Positions 35,501 to 45,321 of a stretch of DNA of 64,000 nt are shown piece after piece. The stretch is from Aricia agestis (Eukaryota > Arthropoda > Insecta > Lepidoptera > Lycaenidae): the NCBI RefSeq assembly GCF_905147365.1, contig NC_056413.1, positions 3,550,501 to 3,614,500 of the forward strand, read 5' to 3'. Every line of letters starts with the position of its first letter. Position 1 is the stretch's first letter. Below the pieces are notes generated by a model. The model ran no database searches. It saw only the letters and a list, made by a program, of their open reading frames with translations, and was not told the DNA's origin. Position numbers and translations under genes: made by a program.

Positions 35501-37837
35501 AAATCGGATCACAAACGGCTGAGTTATCGCTGAACATACAAAAAAAAGATACATACAGCCGAACGTATAACCTCCTCCTTTTTGGAAGTCGGTAAAAATG
35601 GGCCAAGTGTAAGTTGGACGTACCTACATGCCGCGCACAAAGTAAAAATTGCTCAGCAAAATATTTTTATTTGCCACCTCCACTTCTGCCGAGCGATTTG
35701 AAAGTTGACGTCCTAATAATTTTAGCAAAGAGCTTCATAAAATATTTCGCTCTTATAAGAACATAGCAACAGGCCTGAAGGCCAGGCAGGTTCTGAGTTA
35801 CGACTTACGGACATAATGGACTCCCGTAGCAATCCGACCCAGTGGAGAACTACAATGTGCATGCAGTTACTGCACTGTGCATTGAAGTAACAAACTAAGA
35901 TTTAGGAAAATATACAGCTCAGATCCATTTCTGTTCATGACTCATAAATAAGTTATTTAATATTCACTTATTTTAACTTCAACGTTGACGATCTGAAGAC
36001 GCTGCTGACATCTTGAGATGAATGAAATTATTCTAGGAAGCGTTTTTAGGGTTCCGTACTTAAAAGATACAAACGGGACCCTATTACTAAGACTTCGATG
36101 TCTGTCTGTCCGTCTGTCTGTCTCCAGACTGTATCTCAAGAACCGACATAGCCAGACTTCTGAAATTTTCACAGATAGTTTATATATTCTGTTACCGACT
36201 TACCTACCACTATAACAACAAATACTAAAAACAAAGTAAATTAAATATCTATTTTAGGGGGGCTACCATACAACAAACGTAATTTTGCTCTTAGGTTAGG
36301 CACTTGAAATGTTTTAAAAATACTCAGCGGGGCTAAAATGGTCACATTTAGCAATTCCTCTCAATCAATTCAGCAAATGAATTGTCAAAACTATCAAACT
36401 GACAAATGTCAAATTAGTACGAATTACTAAATATGAATTGCAAGCAGACTTGCATTTTGCGATTTTAAAAGAATGAATCATAACATGATTCATAATATTA
36501 TGATTCTTCAAAGCGACCATTTTAGCCCCGCAGTTGTATTTATAATTTCATAATTAATATTATAGTAAAATTAATTAAATTAATGGGGGCTCTCATACAA
36601 AAAACACAATTTTTGCTCTACAACTACTTAGTGGTAATCAGCTCTACTTTGTGGTACGGAACCCTTCTTGCGCGAGTCCAACTCGCACTTGGCCGTTTTT
36701 ATTTGAAAAACGCGTACGGCGTAGCGTACTGTTCTGATATTTCATGCATTTCGGCGTCGGCGCCGACGGTCAGCGCATCGCTAAGGGCTTTGTTACAACT
36801 TACACCTATCAAGAAGAGTGGCAAGACAGTTCAAGGAGACATTTGGATTGGCCGAGAGTACTGTCCCGCCCCTCTACTCGGTAGGTGTAATAAGGCCTTA
36901 ACACCATCGGAACGGAGAAACCGTATTTTTTGGGAGTGACAGAATAAAACTGTTTCGCCGTCCTTCCTCATGTATTTGTGCCTTTAATCAATATCGGCCA
37001 ATTAGTATCCAACAACGCAAACTACGATGTCTTCAGGTAGGTATAGTAAGTATATAATAATTTGATTAAAGATTAGGTTAACGATAATAATATATAAACA
37101 ATAAACATTGTTCGTAGATCTGAAACCTACGAATAATAAAAACTTAAGAATCGTAACTCCCATACTATTACCGTTTTAAATTTGGTTCCTTTTGTTCTGT
37201 CATGTATGTTGTAACGTCAGCATAGTACCGCTCAAGGTCACTTAAATATTGCAAATGTATTGAAATGTGTACCTAAGGTACACTTTTTTGACAAGTATTG
37301 TGGTGCATGTTTTTTGACGGAGTTACTTTTCCTTAGTTTTTATTATTCGTAGTCTGAAACTATAATAAGCTGATGAAGCCGAGTAATACGATAAGTGATT
37401 TTATGATGGTGGTTCGTCCCAGACATGAAGCTATATTATATAACATTCCTGCATAGCTTTATGGTCCCAGACCCCAGTACTGTCAGTGGTCATCAGTGGA
37501 TATTTTTTATGAGCGTAGGGATGTACGAAATTTGCCTTCCCTAGGAATTAGGACGCTGCCTATACGGCCTGTTCATAAATCTTGGCCTTTCAGCCAAGAC
37601 GTTTTTTTAATTCGGCGATCCTATAAAGAATTGTTGAAGAAAACGTTTTGACTAAAGGGACAGGGCTGTCTGTCACTTACCTTTAACAACCTCGACGTTC
37701 TGCACATTCTGCGTGACGGACACAAACTTGGGGCCGATGTGAACTCTGGTGGATTTGTTGACATTGATACTGTCAATTGTCGGGGTCAATGCACTCTCAC
37801 TGCTAACTATACTCCCACTGGTCTGTATATCCATCAT
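26137..37837 (-). CDS. Membrane peptidoglycan-recognition protein, non-amidase, with RHIM-like motif, 3 exons
   Basis: The coding exons on the minus strand are 37837-37681, 29762-29610 and 26690-26137, about 287 residues. Both junctions are phase 1 and give clean codons. Residues 1-53 are cytoplasmic and contain SINVNKSTRVHIG, whose VHIG (32-35) fits the RHIM-like core known from Drosophila PGRP-LC, -LE and -LA. Residues 72-95 form one hydrophobic helix. Residues from about 104 form a PGRP domain with the paired cysteines (DFCDERFQC), PNFLVG and FEGRG. Zinc ligands of amidase PGRPs are missing: the first His of the HH motif is Gly, the Tyr is Pro, the second His is Gln and the Cys is Arg. I infer a type II membrane receptor or regulator of the IMD immune pathway, not an enzyme. 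Which PGRP-L orthologue it is stays open. The ATG at 37837 follows an in-frame splice acceptor, so a 5' exon probably exists further upstream. Confidence 0.88.
27085..29165. mobile_element. Large inverted-repeat (foldback) element carrying the CXC fragment
   Basis: Arms of about 500 bp face each other: roughly 27085-27604 and 28458-29165. Matching landmarks are CAGTGACGGATTA (27091 and its complement near 29145), AGAGTGCGTGAGCGGGATC (27151 and 28970), TCCTGGACACTAGGGGTAC (27225 and 28895) and the CTACCGTTTTCGAGTTACAC blocks. Homology reaches inward to the AGCTGACCCAGCAGAC / GGCCCGGCATACGTC ends beside the CXC fragment. The right arm has an extra insertion at about 29020-29140. It lies in intron 2 of the PGRP gene. 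No transposase was seen. Confidence 0.7.
27866..28305 (+). pseudogene. Transposon-type CXC-domain (tesmin/TSO1-like) protein fragment
   Basis: The frame contains a PPDIWGWK-like block and APAPETLLQTIFCRC, then a cysteine array with spacing C-x-C-x3-C-x4-C-x-C-x6-C-x3-C-x2-C. A frameshift near 28163 separates the last expected Cys-x-Asn; the other frame restores it and continues into an acidic tail (NEEDDNDDEELQETP) that ends PGPSQAKRMKKSC before TAA at about 28303. This WGWK plus CXC layout is known to me from the C-terminus of repeated, transposon-like arthropod proteins. The N-terminal part is missing. The fragment sits exactly in the loop of a large inverted repeat. Confidence 0.65.
29486..29600 (-). 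repeat. GCGCCCTGGGC repeat remnant next to PGRP exon 2
   Basis: CAGTGCCGGTTTAACATTAC to GGTGCCCTGGGC. A related inverse stretch at 23885-24030 has GACCGGTTTTAGCAC and GGCGCCCTGGGCG. Confidence 0.5.
29610..29762 (-). CDS. PGRP exon with transmembrane helix
   Basis: Acceptor GATTCTAG and donor GTATGG frame 153 bases, phase 1 to phase 1. It encodes a basic/polar stretch followed by about 24 hydrophobic residues (AAVFVCWSLVV...IVHIAL) and PKPSIIDL. It is strongly GC-rich. An old repeat starts only about 10 bases beyond the donor. Confidence 0.85.
29860..30125. mobile_element. TA-CAGGGTGTAAC MITE (mariner-like ends), copy 1
   Basis: CAGGGTGTAACAAAAGTAAG and GTTACACACTG flanked by TA. Arms pair through TAGGGTGTGTACGTGTTCC and AGTAGCAGCGCT. 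Confidence 0.78.
30469..31632. repeat. GGGTTCCGTA...CACTTGGCCGG repeat, long copy
   Basis: Begins TAGGGTTCCGTAATCAAC and ends ACGCACTTGGCCGGTTTT, with a GTCY run (30930-30990). A hAT MITE is inserted. Shorter relatives: 15362-15470, 21268-21385, 32498-32920 (GTCTGTCC run at 32552-32595), 36044-36705, 38366-38620, 62745-63025. Confidence 0.65.
30503..30917. mobile_element. hAT MITE with perfect 8-bp duplication
   Basis: Ends CAGGGCTTCCCAAACT and AGTTTGGGAAGCCCTG are exact inverted repeats. CCTTATAG flanks at 30495-30502 and 30918-30925. It is inserted into a GGGTTCCGTA-family repeat in PGRP intron 1. Confidence 0.88.
31640..31848. mobile_element. GGGTTGCACC MITE, copy 5
   Basis: Starts AGGGTTGGGTTACACCAAC and ends GCCTTTGGTGCAACCCAACCT, in inverse orientation to the 5.2 kb copy. 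It directly follows the CACTTGGCCGGTTTT end of another repeat. Confidence 0.72.
33339..33534. repeat. Near-perfect palindrome, arms about 80 bp
   Basis: GCTAGCACGGCGACCAGCGG at 33339 is mirrored by CGCTGGTCGCCGTGCTAAC at 33518-33534, and pairing continues through AACTGTGGAAATAAACC and CCGTTCCGATCTTTTTTCG. The loop is about 27 bp. It lies in PGRP intron 1. Confidence 0.8.
33940..34335. mobile_element. Palindromic CGACTTCCAAGGTAAAAAC MITE, 390 bp
   Basis: The two halves are inverted copies: AATTAAAACTGACTTCC / GGAAGTCGGTTTTAATT at the ends, GTACATACTACAGTCTTCAT / ATGAAGACTGTAGTATGTAC further in. Single arms recur at 13960-14215 and 22610-22860. Confidence 0.78.
34385..34895. other. GC-rich block with pyrimidine tail, possibly an LTR or retroelement piece
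   Basis: A 400-bp block of clearly higher GC (GGAGCCGACCACGTGCTGC, GGGGTCCCAAACATCTCGG) ends in a TCTTCTCTTTTTC tract with AAATAAA and then GCTCCGGACCAGGTGACAAC. TGTTCCGGAC near its start echoes this. Solo LTR is one reading; no flanking duplication was found and no protein is encoded. Confidence 0.3.
35140..35600 (-). repeat. CGACTTCC repeat, copy 3, diverged
   Basis: Contains GATCTCATCATCAGATCACC, TTGTGAACATGGTACCAAAT and CCTCCTCCTTTTTGGAAGTC in the order of copy 2. Confidence 0.65.
36327..36531. mobile_element. GGGGCTAAAATGGTC MITE, intact
   Basis: Ends GCGGGGCTAAAATGGTC and GACCATTTTAGCCCCGC are exact inverted repeats, 205 bp. Confidence 0.78.
37127..37352. mobile_element. hAT-like MITE, CTACGAATAATAAAAAC family, 226 bp
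   Basis: Perfect 8-bp duplication TCTGAAAC at 37119-37126 and 37353-37360. Terminal inverted repeats CTACGAATAATAAAAAC / GTTTTTATTATTCGTAG-type. It is the empty version of the Ppie intron 3 element, in the opposite orientation. Confidence 0.82.
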
Positions 37838-37852
37838 ACATCGCAACTGAAA
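37681..37852 (-). CDS. PGRP exon with start codon and RHIM-like motif
   Basis: Reading minus, acceptor TATTGCAG is followed by five codons without an ATG and then ATG ATG GAT. The exon ends GTTAAAG before GTAAGTGAC, a strong donor. The Ser/Thr-rich N-terminus is followed by the VHIG core. Reading is open back to the acceptor, so these first codons may be 5' UTR or continue an upstream exon. Confidence 0.82.
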
Positions 37853-38099
37853 CTGCAATAAGCAAAGCAAGCGGTTGTCGCCAACTTCGCATTGTATTGT
37901 TATACGCTAACTTCATGATGGTTTTGGCGTTTTCCTTATGCTGTTATCATAAGCGCGCGCTGATTTATCTAATGCAGTGGCTCTTAAAGTGTGCGCTTCG
38001 CTGTCCTTTTTTGCACTGATAAAAAATCCGATATCAACTATCGAAAGTAAATCGAAACGATAAAAATGAATTATGGGGTTCCTATCCGCGGCAAGATAT

Positions 38100-38640
38100 A
38101 GTCAGGGTTCCCTAGAACAATTTTTTTTAATTACTATCAAGCTAATTTTTTGTGAGTAGCTATATTTTGATAAGACGAAAACATTTTTATCTGCAAAAAA
38201 TCTCGAAAGTGGTAGCTAACAGAGATAGAAAGGATTTCATACTTTGATTTGATGGACTGATGGTCCTGAATATGGATTGTTCTATGTTCTATTTGTAGGA
38301 CAATGATAACTGAACTCTTAAATTATTATTTATCTAATAACCTATCAATATACAAAAAATCTGCTGGTTAGGGTTCCGCTTTAGGGTTCTGTAATCAACA
38401 AAACTTGGTTGACTACGTAATCCTTTTTTTTTTGAGGAGGGTAATGCATTACGCATCCCCCGCGGGGGAAGGGGCAGGGGTATGTCGAACTCCCTCCGTA
38501 GAGGTTTACCGACTAAAACACCCCATACCCTCGTCTACGCTACACGCGAAGAAGCGGGATCGCGAAGCATTCTACCGCGTCACAGACTATAACGGAACCC
38601 TAACCAGCTGATTTTTAATATATTGATAGGTTATATTTAG
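38100..38640. repeat. CCCTAGAACA...CTGCTGGTTAGGGTTCC repeat, copy A
   Basis: Matches 48660-48985 over TTTTGATAAGACGAA, AACAGAGATAGAAAGGATT and ACCTATCAATATACAAAAAA. Copy A continues into an insertion with GAGGAGGGTAATGCATTACG and CCCGCGGGGG, after which an inverted ACCAGC...ATATATTGATAGGTT follows. Confidence 0.65.
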
Positions 38641-38869
38641 TAATTATAATAGGCTACATTACTACTTTAGTTCTCAGGTAAGGTGCACTTACACTTAGCA
38701 AAATACAAGCGGCTAAATTTAATATTCCAAATTATGCCACTCAACTACGTGTTACCTAGATTACGAATGTAAAATGAGTTCCAACTACTTTAAAGTCTAA
38801 CTATGAAGGTAGTATTTGAAATATTTTTAATATGCATAATATTATAAAACCAAGTCGCTTTTTTGTCCC

Positions 38870-39392
38870 TCATGTCTCTTTGTTCCCTTTAATCTTTAAA
38901 ACTACGCAACGGATTTTGATGATTCTTTCAGTGTTAGATAGCCCATTTATCGAGGAAGGCTAAAGGGCTATATTTTATCACGCTAAGACTAATAGGAGCG
39001 AAGAAATAGAGGAAAATGTGGAAAAAACGGGGAAAATTATTTGAAAGGGCTAACTTGAACGCGCTAATCTCCTGAGATTTTTCAAATCGGACCAGTAGTT
39101 TCTGAACTACTGGTCCGATTTGAAAAATTCTTTCACTATGTCATGACTATCCATTTATCGAGGTAGGCTCTAGGCTATATTTTATCACGCTAAGACTAAT
39201 AGGAGAATGTGAAAAAAGCGAGGGAAATTATTTGAAAGGGCTTATCTCGCGAACTACTGGAGCAATTTTTATGTTATTTGGCACAGATAAGAAGTAGACC
39301 ACGTGAAGGATCATAGGCTATCGATTTTAATAATTTTTTCAGTGGCTATATATTTTCTACCCGTGCGACTCCGGGGCGGGTCGCTAGTTTTT
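38870..39392 (+). repeat. Repeat with TATTTGAAAGGGCTTATCTC, copy 2, internally duplicated
   Basis: CCATTTATCGAGG..TATATTTTATCACGCTAAG occurs at 38943 and again at 39150, separated by the hairpin TCAAATCGGACCAGTAGTTT. Ends GGGGCGGGTCGCTAGTTTT. Confidence 0.6.
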
Positions 39393-40430
39393 AATAAGTA
39401 AATAGGTGTCTACAATATGATATTATTATCTAAATAATTTGTTAATATAAAATGAAGCGTTTATGTGCATACAACGTACGGCAATTTTTGATGATATTAA
39501 AGGGGATTGCAGAGGCTAGATGGAGAAAAATCTGTTTTTTGCATTTGATGCAATATATTATATAATATATAATGGTTAAAAATTATATTGTTTATAAGAT
39601 TTTAACAAAGGGGTAAGTAATTAGTATTTTGATTTAATAAAAAGTACTTACAATAATTGAATAAATAAAAAATCGCTGAACCCTCTTTTCAAGTACTTAT
39701 TTAAAGCAATAATCTCAGAAAGAATGTGATCAAACTTTCATTTGTTTATTTAAAAGTAATTATTCATTATTATAAGCGTTATTAGTAATTTGGAATAGAA
39801 ATATTAAATTTAAACGAAATTTTTATCTCCATATACCATTATCCTGAAGACTCCGCTAGATTAACTAATTTTTCTTAGCAAATTTTTCTAGCTATAGAGA
39901 GTATTTTATTCAAAAATGGCTACTGCCCTATGCCCATGTACTGCCCAGTTTTAAAATTTTTACTCTATACTGGCGCATTTCATTGGCTAACGGCAAACGT
40001 TAACAACAATTTTGATGAATCTATTTTATTATCTACTTGAATAACATAATATTAATACTTCCATTTAATATTTTTGAGCTGCTCTCCCGAGTCCCGCCAA
40101 GACCAAGAGTTTCCCGCCAGTTTTCCGCGGGATTGCGAATCGTCCAGACGCGTCGCGCTATCCCGTCTTGGCGCCAAAACCTATTCGATATTTGAAATAT
40201 TTCTTGCTATTTCAAAATGTTTCGAATTGTTTTCTTTCGCTCCATTTTATAAAAAGTTAATGTTTAACTGACTATTGAACTAAAACCTTTAGTTTGTAGT
40301 TGTTAAAGTGTGCAGTTTCGGAGTCTTTCAAAGATAATTTCTGACTGGAAGATTTGGAAAAATGGATATTGTTGACGCTAAATTTGGTATGTACCGACGA
40401 GCTACACAGATTAAAAGTTTACATTGTGTT
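39393..40430. other. No gene recognised
   Basis: AT-rich. A GC-richer stretch at 40080-40180 (CGGGATTGCGAATCGTCC) opens a 65-codon frame without recognisable features. Confidence 0.4.
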
Positions 40431-40533
40431 ATTCAAATTTGTTAAAAGTTTCTTAAAAAAAAGTCGAGAATTTTCACAGTGGAAATTCTTGTTTGTCTTA
40501 TCAAAATGAAGCTACTCACGAAAAATTAGCTTG

Positions 40534-40855
40534 ATTTTTTTTTTATTAAAGAAGGGGGCAAACGAGCAAACGGGTCACCTGATGGAAAGCAACTTCCGTC
40601 GCCTATGGACACTCGCAGCATCAGAAGAGCTGCAGGTGCGTTGCCGGCCTTTTAAGATGGAATAGGGAAATAGGGGAGGGTAGGTATGGGAAGGGAAGGG
40701 AATAGGGGAGGATAGGGAAGGGAATTGGGCCTCCGGTAAACTCACTCACTCGGTGAAACACAGCGCAAGCGCTGTTTCAAGCCGGTTTTCTGTGAGAACG
40801 TGGTATTTCTCCGGTCGAGCCGGCCCATTCGTGCCGAAGCATGGCTCTCCCACGT
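40534..40855 (-). mobile_element. SINE-like repeat, copy 2
   Basis: Full-length relative of copy 1; the poly-A end reads as T at 40534-40546. Confidence 0.78.
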
Positions 40856-41129
40856 ATGAAACACGTGATACATGATAGTAATCAGGTCAAAAAATGTTCT
40901 GTACTTAGTACCTTTAGTAGGTTTGACTCCAGTAACCGTATGATATCATGATGATACAGAAAAATAGCGCGCCTTGGTGAGGCTTCGTATAAAAATGTAT
41001 CTGGGGTATCAGTAAGAGTAAATCCGGGAGCCCCGTATAATTGATACGGCAGATACGGCAGATACGGCGGCAGCTACGTTCTTGCGTGAAGCATAGGTTG
41101 TTCTAATTTATTTCCTAATTGGTAATTAC

Positions 41130-41310
41130 TGTACGCAACTCCGTTGAGTCAAAATTAGTTTATCGCGCTGGAACCGTACATTTTTCAGGGATAAAAATTA
41201 CCCTATGTCCTTTCCTGGGACTCATAGTATCTCCTTATAACAAATTTTAGCAAAATCGGTTCAGCGGTTTGATCGTGAAGAGGTAACAGACAGACAGACA
41301 CACTTTCACA
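41130..41310 (+). mobile_element. GTCY-microsatellite MITE, copy 3
   Basis: CGCAACTCCGTTGAGTC start, GGTTCAGCGGTTTGATCG and a short ACAGACAGACAGACAC tail. Confidence 0.7.
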
Positions 41311-41929
41311 TTAATATTAAGTATTAAAGTATTGATTAAATGGACTTATCACTATTTATTATCATATTGAACGAAATAATTCAGTGACGTGTGTTTACAT
41401 TGCATCTTAATACAAAAACTACAGTAGGGATTTTAATCTGCAATATCTTATTAAGTATTTAATATCTACCTATTAAATGTAATGTAATTATTTTAATGTA
41501 AGTAATTTTAATTCATTTTATGGGCTCAGAAGCCTGAAATAGATAAAATTTATTTAAATTACTAATTATTTTTGTTTAAGTACTTATAAATTACTTTATA
41601 GTTATTTTCGTTGGCGCTCGAAAGCTAGACAAAACTTAGCCGCTAAGCTCTCCACCTTGGTCGGTCCGAAATGAAATCTTGAGCAAAGCGGTGCATTTCC
41701 TCACTACAAAAAGTACCCCATGTCCTTACTCCTTCCCCGTTACTTTATCAGTTAATGTTACCGGTTTACTATTATTGCTATTATCAATGATGAAGAACTC
41801 AAAGCAGATATGTTACTACCGCGCGCGTTGTGAAGATTCAAAAACGGCCCAATTGGGCCGTCTGTTGTCTAGTCTGCATCGAGCGCAGTCACGAACGTGC
41901 TGCGTTGTCTTACATAAATAAATTGAAAA

Positions 41930-42012
41930 TGACTTCGTGCGTGTTTCGAAAATGTACCAATTATGACTCAAAAGAAAACAAAACACATGGAATCTCTTAC
42001 CACATGTCTTGA
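41930..42012 (+). pseudogene. N-terminal fragment of a THAP zinc finger
   Basis: An ATG after TTGAAA opens MTSCVFRKCTNYDSKENK and continues THGISYHM before a stop. This matches the THAP start: Cys-x4-Cys followed by a basic stretch and GISYH where GISFHxFP is expected. The Pro, His and final Cys of the motif are absent in this frame. It may be a decayed THAP transposon gene (P-element-like) or the first exon of a host THAP gene; the GTCTTG that follows is a weak donor. About 330 bp further on a mariner element begins. Confidence 0.4.
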
Positions 42013-42343
42013 TTGCAATAAATACCTCGATTCTTTACATTTTCAATTATTGTTTCGAACAGTCTGGAAAAAATCGAATTTTCGTCAAAGCTCAGGCGAA
42101 GAAAGAGACAGCGATACGATTCGACCAGTATATATTAAGTGTATGGATTCGACATTTAAAAATATAACTGTCTCTTTTATGTAAATGGTTTTTCGTATCT
42201 TTTGTTTCACTTATCTGTCAAATTTGTCAATGTTTGCAATTTTGAATTTGAAAATTGTTCGAAAGAGATTTAAGCCGGAAAATAGTATGGACGTAACAGA
42301 CACAATAGACATATCATTCTGTCTACTCTGTAACAGATCTGTA

Positions 42344-43619
42344 CGTGGGTCACACTGAAAGTGTTTAGAACTAGCCAGTTAGAAACATTACTAATGAAAA
42401 CTTTTTTTAAATTACAATTTTAGAACTCTTTGGTAACATAATCTGGTATATTACATTTATTTGTCGTTTGTTTTGGTGAATTGGCGGCAAATCTAAAACT
42501 CTTGTTATACGTGAAAATGAACTTAACGCGAGAAAATTTTCAGTTAATGTTTTTTTATGACTTTCGTTGTGGGCTTACTCAACAACAAAGCTTTGGTAGG
42601 CTGCTATTACCATTTCATAATGAAGCCCCATCTCGTGTCACTATTTACAATTGGTTTAACGAGTTTAAACGTGGACGTAGCAATCTCATTGATGATCCGC
42701 GTGCGGGACGTCCTTTAACAGCGACTACTGAAGTTAACATTAGTGTTGTGCGACGCATGATACAGGGAGATAAAAGAGTACCTACCAGCAGATACGGGCA
42801 AGCCTAGGCATTGCTATGAGTTAAGTTAAAAAAATATTACATGAACATTTAGGCGTCAGGAAGCTTTGTACCAGATGCATTCCCCATACTTCAATCGACG
42901 ACCAGAAACGCCTTCGCATGGACTGGTGTCGCCAAATGTTAGATAAGTTCAACGGCGGTGACTCAAATGCTGTATTTGACAACCTCACAGGTGATGAAAG
43001 CTGGATATATTGCTACGAACCCGAAACCAAAAGACAATCAGCTCAAGGGGTGTTTCCTTTCGAGGTTTCGCCAACTAAGGTAAAGAAAGGAAGAAGTCAA
43101 GGCAAAAAGATGATTGACTCATTCTTTGGTCGGAAATGTAATTTTGCGACAGTTGTGATAGAAGATGAAAGGACAGTTACTGCAGAATGGTATGTTAATC
43201 GCTTTATGCCTGTCGTCTTGGAAAAATTTCGACAGCAGCGCCCTCGAAGCAGGACACTCCTTCACCACAACAATGCTTCAGCGCACTCCGCGAGACGGAC
43301 TGTTGAATATTTGACTATGGCACGTGTTGAGATATTGAGTCATACGCCATATAGTCCTGGCCTGGCGCCCTGCGGCTTTAATTTATTCTCAAGAAATAAA
43401 GGTAAAATTCGAGGTACTCGCATTACGAGCCCTGAAGATGCGATGAAAGCGTACGAAAATGCCACAGAAGAGACCCCTAAGCAAGACTGGGCCTACTGCA
43501 TTTTTCGGTGGTTCCATCGAATGTGACGATGTGTAGGAACGGAGATTACTTCTAAAAACAATAAAAGTATTGGCAACTTTCTACATTAAGCCGTTTAAAC
43601 ATTTTCAGTGTTACCTAGG
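42344..43619 (+). mobile_element. Complete-length but dead mariner transposon
   Basis: The element is 1276 bp, the usual mariner length. Its 5' end (GTGGGTCACACTGAAAGTG) is an inverted match to its 3' end (CACTGAAAATG in reverse complement). TA duplications flank it at 42342-42343 and 43620-43621. It carries one transposase pseudogene. Its right end lies only about 40 bases from a GTCY MITE. Confidence 0.88.
42517..43526 (+). pseudogene. Mariner transposase with lost catalytic residues
   Basis: The ATG at 42517 opens MNLTRENFQLMFFYDF. The paired helix-turn-helix region follows (LTQQQSFGRL, ATIYNWF-like NWFNEFKRGR, DDPRAGRPL). An in-frame stop near 42805 and a frameshift separate this from the catalytic half at 42918-43526. 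There the first Asp survives (TGDESWIYCYEP), the second is Asn (HHNNASAH instead of HHDNASxH) and the third is Gly (LAPCGF instead of LAPCDF). Spacing of the last two sites fits D,D34D mariners. Two of three catalytic acids are gone, so no activity is possible from this copy. Confidence 0.9.
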
Positions 43620-43654
43620 TATAAGTAGAATATCATTGGCTATTATCTATTCTT

Positions 43655-43862
43655 TCATACTAATTTTATAAATGCAAAAGTGTGGCCTGTCTGTCTCTGT
43701 TACCTCTTCACGCCCAAACCACTGAACCGATTTTGCTGAAATTTGGTATGGAGATACTTTGAGTCCCGGGAAAGGACATATCACACTTTTTATCCGGGAG
43801 AAGTGTACGGTTCCCGCGCGATAAACGAATTTTGACACAATGGAGTTGCAGGCGTCATCTAG
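43655..43862 (-). mobile_element. GTCY-microsatellite MITE, copy 4
   Basis: Inverse orientation from GCCTGTCTGTCTCTGTTACC to GGAGTTGCAGGCGTCATC. It begins about 40 bases after the mariner 3' end. Confidence 0.72.
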
Positions 43863-44666
43863 GTATCTATGTAGTACTTATTAAACTAGCATCACTTTCT
43901 AGTTTAAAACTCTATTTCTTTACGGTCTGAGAAATTCAATGTAATTCGTCCTCATAATGTACAAACGGTACACTTAAGGCGAGCATTGCGGCTTGCACAC
44001 AACCGAAATCGTGTAAGCATCGTAATAAGATTCATTTTAGCTAAGCATAAAATTGTAGTTTCGAGGGGCGGTTCTTCTCTATGCTATTTTTCATGTGTTT
44101 TTTTAAATATCTTTGGAAATAAATATTAAGAAACAAAATTGTTCGGTTCAGAATTTTAATTATAGATTCAATAACAATTTATTTAAAAAAATTATGTTAT
44201 CCTAGTTAATACTTATATTTAGATGATAAAGATTCTTATCAGAGGTGAGTTTGTAAATTTATTACAGCCAAAGTATTACGTTTTCTTTAAAATGTGTATG
44301 ATTTAAACCCTTGTAAATATTGTGCTTTATATGTCATATTTTTTGCATTTCGTTATTAAATTGGAACTAGGTAAACCGGGAGTCAATAAATAAGAAAATG
44401 GGGTTTGTCCTCGCCTTAAAAAGAAAAAAAGTACATATTTACTTTTGATTAAAGAACTCAGTATAATGAAAAGTGCTCTTTTATTTGGAACATACAAAAT
44501 GGAACTCAATTTCTTCAACTCTCAAGTATTCATGACATTTATTCATTTTCAATTTCACAAATCCAAGGCACAAATAATGTTCAAAGGATGTTTTGCGTTG
44601 TTTGCAGTAAAAACGGAAATCAGATGCCATTATTAAGGTTAATAATGTAAATTATGTTTGGGTTCA

Positions 44667-44862
44667 CGAATCTTATATCTTTAAACGAGCAATATATATA
44701 TAATTGGAATCTCGGAATTGGCTCCAACGATTTTCATGAAATTTAGTATATAGGGGGTTTCGGGGGCGATAAATCGATCTAGCTAGGAATAATTTTTAGA
44801 AAATATCATTTTATTCGTGTTTTATCGAATACCGAGCAAAGCTCGGTCAACTAGCTAGTATC
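44667..44862 (+). repeat. CTTTAAACGAGCAAT...CCGAGCAAAGCTCGG repeat, copy 1
   Basis: TTATATCTTTAAACGAGCAA to CCGAGCAAAGCTCGGTCAAC with a stem at the end. Related: 60238-60475 and a very short 61988-62030. Confidence 0.65.
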
Positions 44863-45119
44863 TAATTAAAGGTGCTTTCAGTTTATGTTACACTGTTAAG
44901 TACTATTATATTAGGTTTATAAAATTGTACCTATTTTCCTTATAGTTTTTTTTTTCAAAAGTTCGCTCAAAAGACTACACCGTAATATTATATGGTACAA
45001 CTTTATAAACAGTAATAAAACTTTAGGACAGCGGTTCTGAAACTTTTTGATGGCAGAACCCGATTGACATTTTTGACGGACCGGCATGCACCCCCAGAAA
45101 AGTCTGGTGGAAATTATTG

Positions 45120-45321
45120 TCTCCATGCTGTTATCAGATGGCATTTTTAAGGTCTGACAGCATTTGCACCTGAGTTTGCAGAGATTGTAGAGCATTGACC
45201 ACAAATACTTTAAAGATGTAGCCGCAGTCTGGAAATCTTGCTGGAAGGTGGCCATCCGAGAATTGAACATCTGTGTAATCTCCTCAATGGATTGTTTGAT
45301 TGACTCCACAGTGAGAAACAA
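45120..45321 (-). pseudogene. Coiled-coil ORF1-like LINE fragment
   Basis: Reading minus, LTVESIKQSIEEITQMFNSRMATFQQDFQTA is followed after a one-base slip by NALQSLQTQVQMLSDLKNA, a clear heptad pattern. This resembles the coiled-coil start of ORF1 proteins in lepidopteran LINEs. It ends next to a hAT-terminus-like stretch (CAGCGGTTCTGAAACTTTTT at about 45033). Function was presumably RNA binding or trimerisation; the copy is a remnant. Confidence 0.4.

Noticed and set aside
36583..36939. 118-codon plus frame
   Set aside because: It runs through the GGGTTCCGTA/CACTTGGCC repeat (GAGTCCAACTCGCACTTGGC) and shows no recognisable domain.
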